64,000 nucleotides of DNA from Shewanella canadensis. Its GTDB lineage: Bacteria; Pseudomonadota; Gammaproteobacteria; Enterobacterales; Shewanellaceae. The notes beneath the pieces are model-generated. The model worked only from the letters and a program-made list of their open reading frames with translations, was not told the DNA's origin and made no database searches. The DNA lies in the NCBI RefSeq assembly GCF_003966225.1, contig NZ_RXNU01000002.1, forward strand, positions 372,001 through 436,000, read 5' to 3'. Positions 56,848 through 64,000 of the stretch are shown here, one piece after another (the first letter of the stretch is position 1; the number at the start of each line of letters is the position of its first letter). The translations under genes and the position numbers were made by a program.

Positions 56848-56875
56848 AGCAGAGTTCACGCTCTGCTTTTTTTTT
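56848..56875 (+). terminator. Intrinsic terminator downstream of the rhlE-like gene
   Basis: AGCAGAG (56848-56854), loop TTCACG, CTCTGCT (56861-56867) and a T-run of about nine. It lies 140 bp after the stop codon. Confidence 0.85.
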
Positions 56876-57074
56876 GCCTTCATGTTAGCCTCTCATTGAG
56901 TATTGCATCACTGGATAACCCAAACTTGGTGCCGGTTAAATACCATATTCATACTGCCAGCCAGCTAGAGTGGTTGTGTATCAAAGATGATACCCCTCGT
57001 TATCCCGACACTCGACAGGGGTAGTCAGTCGCATCACTGACTTAGGATGTTTTCTCTGCTGTGTTTGGTTTTAC

Positions 57075-57427
57075 CCGGAGTATTGAAGGTCGTACCTTCA
57101 TGGTTGTTTATCGCTTGCAGCGAGATTAAGTTTACCCTTCCTTCGTATCCATGGATAAGCTTTTCCAAACTTCGTTTGGACTAAAGTCGCGGTACTCCGT
57201 ACCACACCGGGCAAGGAGGACTGCTCGTCCTTATCCTCCTTGATTCTTCATAAACCAAAGTACCATGACGCCCCGGCGAAGTTACATGCATTGAGTACTG
57301 GCCTCATCGCTTATGGATAAATTGCTATCGCTTCCGATGGTACATCCTGCACCCCGAAAGCTAGCCAGACATCCATGTCCGGCTCACGCAATTTATTCCA
57401 ACGCCCTTCGGCAACTTCCAACGGGGA
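57075..57427 (-). repeat. Hairpin-array repeat, left copy (A)
   Basis: Non-coding region of successive hairpins: GAAGGT-CGT-ACCTTC, CCAAAC-TTC-GTTTGG (57165-57179), GGTAC-TCC-GTACC (57191-57203), AAGGAGGA...TCCTCCTT, and a stem with loop TCCA inside 57363-57384. Shared lines with copy B, read on the other strand, are TTCCAAACTTCGTTTGGA, CGCCCCGGCGAAGTT (57269-57283) and TTCGGCAACTTCCAACGGGG (57407-57426). The 56709-57523 gap holds no gene beyond this, the REP-like hairpin and the terminator. Confidence 0.7.
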
Positions 57428-57523
57428 CATATCGTAGTCTGCTGCGACATAAGGTTCACTCAAAGTTATAAGTGTCACCGTTAAAGTACATAATTATTGG
57501 CTAAATATAGTTAAACGAAGTGC

Positions 57524-58060
57524 CTACTGAGCCGGTTCAACTACTGGATCCGATTTTAATGTCTTGTTGGTACCACTTTCGACATGTTCATTTAATTGGG
57601 GCTTAAGCCTGTTATATATATCATTCTTAACATCTTCTGGTACATGAGACACGCACTCATCGCTACTACTGTCTTTAACCCAACTATTAGCTTCCAAAAT
57701 ACAGTTAAAAGAAAACCAAGACGCTACAACATATAACCAATCACCTTTTAAAATTGATGATAAACCAACAAAAAATACAGATATTAATAAAGCCTTAATA
57801 ACCCATCGACTCGCATGCAGTAAAGCCATTGAAGATCCGAAGGTAGAAAACTGCATGTTATTTGTATTTATGTATTCTTTGTGGAGAGTGTGCTTTACCA
57901 CATCAATTTTTGAATACTCATGAAAAAGATGTGCACCACTATTTTTTGCTTTCTTGAAGATCAATCTAACTAACCAAGAAGAAAACAAAAATACTGCGGA
58001 ACCTATTAAACTCTGCTCGAAAGGTGAATAGCTATTTATAACTTCTAAAATTGAACTCAA
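57524..58060 (-). CDS. Hypothetical membrane protein of AT-rich cassette
   Basis: A 178-residue protein of unknown family. Membrane helices at about 14-33 (SLIGSAVFLFSSWLVRLIF) and two more between about 85 and 125 (WVIKALLISVFFVGLSSIL, WLYVVASWFSFNCILEA). A charged C-terminal tail follows. The start is TTG, supported by AAGGAG six bases upstream. Third gene of a leftward set with the 145- and 183-residue proteins. The set is visibly more AT-rich than its neighbours, suggesting recent acquisition. Confidence 0.6.
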   Translation of the reverse strand: MSSILEVINSYSPFEQSLIGSAVFLFSSWLVRLIFKKAKNSGAHLFHEYSKIDVVKHTLHKEYINTNNMQFSTFGSSMALLHASRWVIKALLISVFFVGLSSILKGDWLYVVASWFSFNCILEANSWVKDSSSDECVSHVPEDVKNDIYNRLKPQLNEHVESGTNKTLKSDPVVEPAQ

Positions 58061-58180
58061 ACTGAACTCCTTTTCCTCTGCTACTTATTACCTGGTTACC
58101 TGATCTATATCTGGTAAATATCTACAATTAAAAGTGGAATTCTGTAGCAAAAAATAAATTATTGACGCCATAGTTGTTTT

Positions 58181-58618
58181 TCATTTTACACGGCGCACTT
58201 TGGCTGAAGTGCCCGCTACTTGCATAACTTGACAACCACCTGGATCATAAATAAGAACTTCTGGTCGATGGGCATATTTGTACTCATATTTGTAATGAGA
58301 CTGCTGCCAAACTTGCCCGTTAACTAACTCATATGATGTATCTCCCTCCCAACCTTTGAACTCGCCATTCACTCTGCTTTTGATCACTCCATCTATTTGT
58401 CGAATTGGAACAATTTCATTTTGACCATCAACTTGAATATAAAGTCTTCCATTGCCTTGAAGAATATTTACTCGAGGACAATAAGCATAGTGATACCAGT
58501 AGTTGTATTCATCTTGAACCCAACATGTTCCATCCATTAGCAAGAACAAAACTTCGTCATCAAAACCTTCAAATTCTCCATCGATTTGAGAGACATGAAT
58601 AATTTCATATCCGTGCAT
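58181..58618 (-). CDS. Protein of two tandem Trp/Tyr-rich repeats, function unknown
   Basis: A 145-residue soluble protein built of two ~65-residue copies of one domain. Copy 1 reads SQIDGEFEGFDDEVLFLLMDG...WYHYAYCPRVNILQGNGRLYIQVDG; copy 2 reads SRVNGEFKGWEGDTSYELVNG...YKYAHRPEVLIYDPGGCQVMQVAG. The pattern (I-x-G-E-F-x-G then W-x-Q, Y-x-Y-x-Y-A-x-R-P-x-V) is one I have seen in other bacterial hypotheticals, mostly beta-strand. No signal peptide. AAGGAG precedes ATG. Lies between the two membrane-protein genes of the cassette. Confidence 0.65.
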   Translation of the reverse strand: MHGYEIIHVSQIDGEFEGFDDEVLFLLMDGTCWVQDEYNYWYHYAYCPRVNILQGNGRLYIQVDGQNEIVPIRQIDGVIKSRVNGEFKGWEGDTSYELVNGQVWQQSHYKYEYKYAHRPEVLIYDPGGCQVMQVAGTSAKVRRVK

Positions 58619-58699
58619 AATTTCTCCTTTTAGAAAAATGAACTAAAAATTGTCATTAATGGAAATAGCCAACTATTGTTATCATTATTTATTAGTTTG

Positions 58700-59251
58700 T
58701 CAGCCTTGAGGTCTCGATAGTGGCAATTGATTCAGGGCGTTACTCTTCCTTATAAATTCATCATGACATTTCTGAGCAGCCACTTCGTCACGATAATATG
58801 CAGCATCACCAGAAACTATCTCTGACATTCGAGGTGCATACCAACTAGCCTTCCCTTTGAGCAAAGTACCATCACCTTCAAGTTGTAAAAGCTGTGTAAT
58901 TATTCCAATTCTTTGCTGGTCAGTATGGGTAAGATTTAAAGTAATAAAACGCTCAGAGATATTCCCTTTAATGTTGTAAGTTTTTAAATCGTCAAAGTAA
59001 TCATTATTTGGAGAAAGTGAGTGGACTGTAGCCTTACCTGTTATAACTTCGCATTCTTGACTTAGCTCCATTAGTGTTTTTTGAGCATTGGCATACTGAT
59101 ACCAAGCCCCATCTATTTTTGTACCTTTGTACATGACATGGCGATACCAAGGTATAAAGCTACTTACAAAAAGATTTTTTATCATCAGCAGTATTGAAGC
59201 AGTAATAAGACCTGATACAACACTTATAATAATATTTTCTGTTTCCGACAT
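58700..59251 (-). CDS. Hypothetical single-pass membrane protein with beta-rich domain
   Basis: A 183-residue protein. One N-terminal membrane helix (about 7-30: IIISVVSGLITASILLMIK), then a predicted beta-rich domain from KIDGAWYQYANAQ to GKASWYAPRM (about 47-142). The G-x-W plus repeated strand pattern resembles membrane-anchored beta-barrel effectors in some defence systems, but this is a loose impression and no cyclase gene is present. AGGGAG precedes ATG. First gene of the leftward cassette. Confidence 0.55.
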   Translation of the reverse strand: MSETENIIISVVSGLITASILLMIKNLFVSSFIPWYRHVMYKGTKIDGAWYQYANAQKTLMELSQECEVITGKATVHSLSPNNDYFDDLKTYNIKGNISERFITLNLTHTDQQRIGIITQLLQLEGDGTLLKGKASWYAPRMSEIVSGDAAYYRDEVAAQKCHDEFIRKSNALNQLPLSRPQG

Positions 59252-59485
59252 ACTTTCTCCCTGTGGTAAGGCTTGCAGCTACATAGTGTGCATTCGCAGC
59301 CTTCTTTCTCAAAGCTACATACTAATGCCTAATCATCTCGACATCACACTTTGTATCTCTTTGACGCTACGCCCATTTTTCGTCCAATTCAATAGTCATT
59401 TCTTCCATATTTTTAGCTATTTAATGAAAAAGTGCGCCATATCAAATATTGGAAAGAACCAAATGATATTTGGGGTTACAACAGC

Positions 59486-59727
59486 TCCCCGTTGGAAGTT
59501 GCCGAAATACGTAGATAAAAATTCCGTAGAGCCATCATGGATGATGGCTCAGACTCGGGGCTACATGGATGTAGCATCTGAGTCGTTAGGTTATTTTTAT
59601 TGGAGTATGAGGAGAACAACTTCGCCGGGGCGGCACGGGGTGATCCAAGAGGGGGATTGCTGTTGATCTCCCTCTTGGTCGGGTGTGGACGGAACGTCCA
59701 CGACTTTCATCCAAACGAAGTTTGGAA
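59486..59727 (+). repeat. Hairpin-array repeat, right inverted copy (B)
   Basis: Inverted relative to copy A. Shared blocks: 59486-59506 (complement of the TTCGGCAACTTCC block), AACTTCGCCGGGGCG (59618-59632) and CCAAACGAAGTTTGG (59711-59725). Hairpins with different stems occur at equivalent places: TGGAC-GGAAC-GTCCA (59686-59700), CCAAGAGG...CCTCTTGG (59645-59678), and stems with TCCA/TGGA loops near 59530-59575. The 59252-59827 gap holds no gene. Confidence 0.7.
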
Positions 59728-59764
59728 AGCCTCTTCCTGCCAAGACTGGCAAAAATCAATGGCA

Positions 59765-59794
59765 ACAAAAAAGGGAGCGACCTTAATCGCTCCC
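59765..59794 (-). terminator. Intrinsic terminator of dbpA
   Basis: GGGAGCGA (59773-59780), loop CCTTAA, TCGCTCCC (59787-59794); the A-run at 59766-59772 supplies the U-run for the leftward transcript. Confidence 0.88.
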
Positions 59795-59827
59795 CTTCAA
59801 AGTTGAAACCTAGTCTCAACTATCAGA

Positions 59828-61204
59828 CTATCTCATTTCCCATGCACGATAAGTGCGGCCTTTGAGTTTGCCGTTGGTGATCTTATGCAGGGCACGCTTA
59901 GCGGCTTTACGGTCAACCGCCACGTATGAGCGGAATTCGGTGATCTTGATCTTACCGACCTCTGAACCTTGAATGCCATCTTCGCCAGTTAGCGCACCTA
60001 AGATATCACCAGGGCGTACCTTATGCTTCTTACCACCATCGATCTGCAGGGTCACCATCTTAGGTTGAGTCGGGAAGGTATCGAGCAGATTCTCAGGCGG
60101 CAAGGCTTCGCTGACGATATCACGATCCAGATACTCTTCTAACAGCTTGATCTTATAGTCATCGTCATAGGTGTAGAAGGTAAAGGCGGCGCCCTTGCTG
60201 CCGGCGCGGCCGGTACGACCGATGCGGTGAATATGCACTTCGGTATCGAAGGCGAATTCGTAGTTAATCACCATGTCCAGCGCTTCGATATCCAGGCCTC
60301 GAGCGGCGACATCGGTTGCCACCATGACAGAGGCACTCTTGTTGGCAAACTGCATCAGGGTGATGTCTCTATCACGCTGCTCCAGATCGCCATGCAGAGC
60401 CACTACACTGAAACCATCGTTGGCCAGAGTCGCGGCCACGTCTTTGGTCTCACGCTTGGTATTACAAAATACAACGGCGCTCTCGGGTCTGTGCTGCAGT
60501 AACAACAGACGCAGGGCCTTCTGGCGATCCTTGTTGCTATCTATCTGATAGAAATGCTGATCGATACTGCTACTGTCGTGTGTCGATGCGACCTTGACCA
60601 TTACAGGCTCGTACATGATCTCTTCGGCGATCTTTTGGATCTGCTTAGGGAAAGTCGCACTGAATAGCAAGGTCTGACGTTCACGTGGCATCTGGGCCAT
60701 GATGTAGTCCAGATCAGGCAAGAAGCCCATCTCCAGCATGCGATCCGCTTCGTCCAGCACTAAGGTATTCACATCTTCGAGGCTTAAACGCTCACGTGAC
60801 AGGTGATCGATAATTCGGCCTGGAGTACCAACAATAATATGTGCGCCATGTTCTAAAGAACCGATCTGCGGCCCCATAGGTACGCCGCCACATAGAGTCA
60901 AGACCTTGATATTGTGAATACCACGGGCAAGAGTACGGATCTCTTTCGCCACTTGATCGGCCAACTCACGAGTCGGGCACAATACCAAAGATTGAATACG
61001 GAAACGCTTTACGTTTAACTTGTGCAATAGACCCAAACCAAAGGCCGCCGTTTTACCTGAGCCGGTCTTACCCTGGCCGATAACATCTTCACCATTTAAG
61101 ATCGCAGGTAAACTCTGCGCCTGAATTGGCGTCATCGAGTCGTAACCCATTGTTTTCAGGTTATCGAGTAGTTCAGGTTTTAGCGTTAATGTCGAAAATG
61201 ACAT
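59828..61204 (-). CDS. dbpA: ATP-dependent RNA helicase DbpA
   Basis: A 458-residue DEAD-box helicase acting on 23S rRNA hairpin 92 during 50S assembly. Core motifs: GKTGSGKTAAFG, PTRELADQV, DEADRMLEMGF, SATF, VATDVAARGLDI and [10 protein letters not shown]. The C-terminal 75 residues form the DbpA RNA-binding domain (HKVRPGDILGALTGEDGIQGSEVGKIKI, then VAVDRKAAKRALHKI). The ATG at 61204 gives E. coli length (457) and has AGAGA upstream; a 16-residue extension would start with TTG. Confidence 0.93.
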   Translation of the reverse strand: MSFSTLTLKPELLDNLKTMGYDSMTPIQAQSLPAILNGEDVIGQGKTGSGKTAAFGLGLLHKLNVKRFRIQSLVLCPTRELADQVAKEIRTLARGIHNIKVLTLCGGVPMGPQIGSLEHGAHIIVGTPGRIIDHLSRERLSLEDVNTLVLDEADRMLEMGFLPDLDYIMAQMPRERQTLLFSATFPKQIQKIAEEIMYEPVMVKVASTHDSSSIDQHFYQIDSNKDRQKALRLLLLQHRPESAVVFCNTKRETKDVAATLANDGFSVVALHGDLEQRDRDITLMQFANKSASVMVATDVAARGLDIEALDMVINYEFAFDTEVHIHRIGRTGRAGSKGAAFTFYTYDDDYKIKLLEEYLDRDIVSEALPPENLLDTFPTQPKMVTLQIDGGKKHKVRPGDILGALTGEDGIQGSEVGKIKITEFRSYVAVDRKAAKRALHKITNGKLKGRTYRAWEMR

Positions 61205-61573
61205 ATTATTCTCTGGCGATGAAGAGTCTGAATTTGGCGTTACTTGGCTCAAGGTCTATTCCTATTTTTATCACGACGAAACACTCGTCATGAAAGCGAC
61301 TATCTATAAAGAACTAATCAAATAGTGCATCATTCAATAATAGACTAAACAATAGTCAACCATTCAAATGTAAGCTATTGATACATCGCTGATATAAATC
61401 GAATTTATCGAGCTAACTATCATCCTGTGAAATTGATGATATTTAAGCTCAATAATAATGGCCGTGATTATAGCAAGGTTTGATATGAGTTGCTCGTATC
61501 CTTGCCCCTGACTCTTCAAACCGGAAGGCTACTAAGATGCCTCTCCTCTATATAAGGGAGACAAAACTAATGA
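61205..61573. other. Intergenic region upstream of dbpA
   Basis: A 369 bp AT-rich gap between the DUF3313 gene and dbpA, both leftward. It should hold the dbpA promoter. I see no gene, clear terminator or repeat. Confidence 0.4.
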
Positions 61574-62269
61574 TTACTGGGGCTGCTCCCCGCGTAGCGT
61601 CGAACCGATTCTATCTACCCACCAATCAATGGCATCTCTGGCATCATCTGTCGAATCAATCATGGTGCTCAGGTCCTTACTGCCCGCTTTTCTATCGATA
61701 ACCGCGACGATAGGCTTACCTGAGTTAGCATCGCTTATCATCATCTCAATCGTGGCACTACCGACATTGGTGTGCTCTCCGGTCACAACTTTAGAGATAG
61801 TGGAGATCCCGAGCCCAAAGGGAAGCAGGCTACTGGTGACCGCCAAGATAGGGTTAGGCGTTTCTATGTTGGTCAATGCAACGCTGATCCTTAATGTCTT
61901 TCCCTTGGGGCTATCCACAAGCTCAAAACGCGTCGCGGCCTTCTGTTTTATCTTTTCGACCAGATACTCAGACACGCCGATAACCTCCTGTTCCGATAGA
62001 TTATCGTAGCGGGTCTTATCATCCAGAACTAACCAGACCTGATCGACGATAACGCTATCGTATTGCCCCAGAATCTCATTGAGATCTTTGATGCTCTTAA
62101 TACCCGGTTTGGCCCAGATAAGGTCGCTGCCACCTTCCGGTCCCGGCCTGAAGTCATCGAAGCTTTTAAACATCTGTGATTGACGATAATCCTGAACGAC
62201 ACCACAGCCGCTTAATAGCATTACAAGTACACTTACAGCTAAACTCAGTGCGATTCGACAAGATTTCAT
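61574..62269 (-). CDS. DUF3313-family lipoprotein
   Basis: A 231-residue lipoprotein (lipobox MLLSGCG, Cys near residue 22). The mature protein has FRPGPEGGSDLIWAKPGIKSIKDLNEI, a long alpha/beta middle and NVGSATIEMMISDANSGKPIVAVIDRKAGSK, then DAIDWWVDRI, fitting DUF3313. Family function is unknown. The ATG at 62269 is preferred (AGGAA five bases upstream, starts the signal peptide); 8 upstream residues are possible. Confidence 0.78.
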   Translation of the reverse strand: MKSCRIALSLAVSVLVMLLSGCGVVQDYRQSQMFKSFDDFRPGPEGGSDLIWAKPGIKSIKDLNEILGQYDSVIVDQVWLVLDDKTRYDNLSEQEVIGVSEYLVEKIKQKAATRFELVDSPKGKTLRISVALTNIETPNPILAVTSSLLPFGLGISTISKVVTGEHTNVGSATIEMMISDANSGKPIVAVIDRKAGSKDLSTMIDSTDDARDAIDWWVDRIGSTLRGEQPQ

Positions 62270-62540
62270 AAAATTCCTATTTAACAAATTCAAAACTGAT
62301 TTAAAACTAAGTCAAAACTAATAAAAGCACGACTAACTCAAGTGCTAGCTAAAGTGCTTCATATAAGCACGTCTACACAAGTGTCTAGTCATGGTAACAC
62401 AGGTGTCTGAATTTCGCTCAATGAAATGACACGCCAAAAGCCAGCCCCTAACTCATTGCTACTCATCGAATCTCTTGTGAATCGCAGCATAGCTCCAGCT
62501 CTCTCTCGGCCTCTCTGCAGAAAAGTAGCAAAACAAGGCA

Positions 62541-62568
62541 AAAAAAAGCCCCGAATATTCGGGGCTTT
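62541..62568 (-). terminator. Intrinsic terminator of the MFS/POT transporter gene
   Basis: AAAGCCCCGAAT followed directly by its complement ATTCGGGGCTTT, a perfect palindrome at 62545-62568. The A-run before it gives the U-run for the leftward transcript. Confidence 0.88.
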
Positions 62569-62605
62569 CAGTAACGAGTCTATCGCGACACTAGGCTAAA
62601 TGAAT

Positions 62606-64000
62606 CTAGGCCGTAGCGAGCTCAGCCTCTTCGATCTTATTCGCATCTAAGCGCTTAATCACGACGCCATAGATAATCAAGGAAACGGCAGAAACCGTTG
62701 CGATACCGGCAAAGAAGTACCAGATGTAATGTGCATGCGATGCCGCAGACGCCCATTCAACATGGGTATCGAAGTTACGAGGATCCGGGCAGTATGCCTC
62801 TAACAGGTATCCGGACAGACCGAAGCCTAATAGCGAACTGATGAAGGAGTGCAGATGAGAAAAACCAAGGTAGAGCCCCTCCTCTCCCTTAGGTGCCTGC
62901 AGTGAGAAGTATTCGAGGAAGCGCGGTGAGATGAAACACTCAGCCAAGCCCTGGAACACGATACCGATAATCATCATAGCCGCAATAGGATGCATGCCTA
63001 AGATAGTTTCGGTGCCCGCAAACATATTACCCGATGCCATAAGCAGCGCCGAAAATGGCATGATAAACATACCTATAGTCATCGAAGAGAGCGCACTACG
63101 TTTGCTCATCATGGCAGTCACCAGACTGACCGACAGGAATACCACTAACGGGTTTACGTTGGCATACCAAGATGGAGATGACCCTTCACCCGCCATACGC
63201 AATACGTACTTAGGCATAGTCGCATACAGCTGATGCTGTACCATCCAGAAACCACTGATGATAACGGTCAGTGAGATTAATCGACCATTACTCAGTACTC
63301 TGGTAAGTGCAGCCCATATTTCAGCCAGAGACTTTCCTTCGCTGTTGGTCTCGGCATTCTTGAAGAAGATAAAGATACTGAAAAACGCGATAAGCGTCAT
63401 GCTCGCCGCGAAATAGTTCAGGTTGATTAACCCGAGATCGCCCATTGACTCACGCAGAGGTTTAACCACAGTTTTACCCGAGAAGGCACCGATATTGACC
63501 ATCATGTAGAAGATGGAGAAGCCTTTAGCGCGGTTAGCCGTAGTCGTACATTTAGCCACAGTAGCGGTGATCACCGCCTTGATAAATGAACCACCAATCA
63601 TGATAACGATAAGAATAGGCACTATTGCCCAACGAATATCGGCCTCTTTCAGCCCGTGATAGGTCGCCTCTTTACCATATTCAACCAGTCCTTGTCCCTC
63701 TAGCAATGCAGGGAAGAGAGCTAGACCGGAGTAACCTATGGTAAGCAGACCGAAGGCCAGCAGTAATGCTCCCCTGAAGCCTATTTTATCTGCGAGTGCG
63801 CCACTAAAGGTCGGCAGAAAATAGAGGCCCGCTGAGAATGAACCGGCAAGCCATGCGGCCTCCACATCGCTAAATCCTAAGATTCGTGACAAATAAAGGG
63901 TGATCACAATGAACACGCCATAATAGGCGGCGCGCTCTAAAAGTTCGACACCATTGGCAATCCAAAACATCTTTGGAAAACCCTGCTGCGTCGATGAGGA
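62606..64000 (-). CDS. MFS/POT-family transporter, 5' end beyond the window
   Basis: At least 464 residues of a 12-helix secondary transporter. The reading frame stays open to the last base, and the preceding residues (SSSTQQGFPK before MFWIANGVELLERAAYYG) look like real N-terminal sequence, so the true start lies outside; the internal Met at 63970 should not be used. The ERAAYYG motif and GFPKMFW context suggest the proton-dependent oligopeptide transporter group or a relative. Substrate unknown; di/tripeptides would be the first guess. Confidence 0.75.
   Translation of the reverse strand, partial: SSSTQQGFPKMFWIANGVELLERAAYYGVFIVITLYLSRILGFSDVEAAWLAGSFSAGLYFLPTFSGALADKIGFRGALLLAFGLLTIGYSGLALFPALLEGQGLVEYGKEATYHGLKEADIRWAIVPILIVIMIGGSFIKAVITATVAKCTTTANRAKGFSIFYMMVNIGAFSGKTVVKPLRESMGDLGLINLNYFAASMTLIAFFSIFIFFKNAETNSEGKSLAEIWAALTRVLSNGRLISLTVIISGFWMVQHQLYATMPKYVLRMAGEGSSPSWYANVNPLVVFLSVSLVTAMMSKRSALSSMTIGMFIMPFSALLMASGNMFAGTETILGMHPIAAMMIIGIVFQGLAECFISPRFLEYFSLQAPKGEEGLYLGFSHLHSFISSLLGFGLSGYLLEAYCPDPRNFDTHVEWASAASHAHYIWYFFAGIATVSAVSLIIYGVVIKRLDANKIEEAELATA

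Noticed and set aside
59127..59666. 179-codon rightward open frame between the AT-rich cassette and dbpA
   Set aside because: It runs antisense to the 183-residue gene start and then through the hairpin repeat B. It has no ribosome site or recognisable protein features.
63968..63970. Internal ATG as the start of the terminal transporter gene
   Set aside because: The frame is open upstream to the window end and the preceding residues (GFPK) look like genuine N-terminal sequence, so the gene is partial.
1..64000. CRISPR array, tRNA or rRNA genes
   Set aside because: No regularly spaced repeat-spacer units, cloverleaf sequences or rRNA blocks were recognised. The 16 bp tandem repeats have no spacers.

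Overview
The window reads as a chromosomal segment of a marine gammaproteobacterium, most likely a Shewanella. I base this on gene content (DUF47-family protein with Pit, DUF3622, DUF3565, quinol-type nitric oxide reductase with NorR, PutA without a DNA-binding domain) and on a 263 bp palindromic element ending in TACCAATCAGTATAA, a type of repeat I associate with Shewanella. The species cannot be named from the sequence. No rRNA, tRNA, CRISPR array, prophage or intact insertion sequence was seen.

Layout. 0-4.5 kb: LuxT-like TetR regulator, a MITE-like element, the LPS genes hldE and lpxL, and a predicted metallopeptidase overlapping hldE. 4.5-7.8 kb: a compact thioredoxin / DUF4266 / DUF3570 / ApbE operon. 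8.1-11.2 kb: an orphan FliB-type lysine methylase and a CPA1 antiporter of NhaP2 type. 11.6-15.8 kb: nitric oxide detoxification (norB, norR) with a sigma-54 promoter and two pairs of putative NorR sites. 15.9-31 kb: an M16 peptidase pair, zapE, two chemoreceptors, a DUF6351-like lipoprotein, alpha-carbonic anhydrase, an orphan FetB-like permease, a solute-binding protein, a hypothetical protein and an outer-membrane barrel.

31.2-41.5 kb: glnE, then the most interesting block. It encodes a lipoprotein, a double DUF350 membrane protein, a membrane-anchored spermidine-synthase-like protein, DUF2170 (YjfI), a PspA homologue (YjfJ), DUF2491 (YjfK), a small protein that looks like two ribbon-helix-helix domains, and a voltage-gated-like K+ channel. 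The 13 bp palindrome GACATAwTATGTC occurs once ahead of the lipoprotein gene and twice around a near-consensus promoter ahead of DUF2170. The block therefore looks like a co-regulated envelope-stress system, possibly with its own repressor.

41.6-54.9 kb: CYTH-domain triphosphatase, DUF47/Pit phosphate pair, YgiM-like SH3 protein, putA, a 58-residue HTH protein, cydDC, DUF3622 and DUF3565. 55.2-61.2 kb: two DEAD-box helicases (RhlE-like and DbpA) around an AT-rich three-gene cassette bounded by inverted copies of a hairpin-rich repeat. 61.5-64 kb: a DUF3313 lipoprotein and an MFS/POT-type transporter cut by the window end.

Start codons were chosen by hand from Shine-Dalgarno spacing and family N-termini. 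Several differ from the longest possible reading frame. All family names rest on reading the protein sequences; no search was run.
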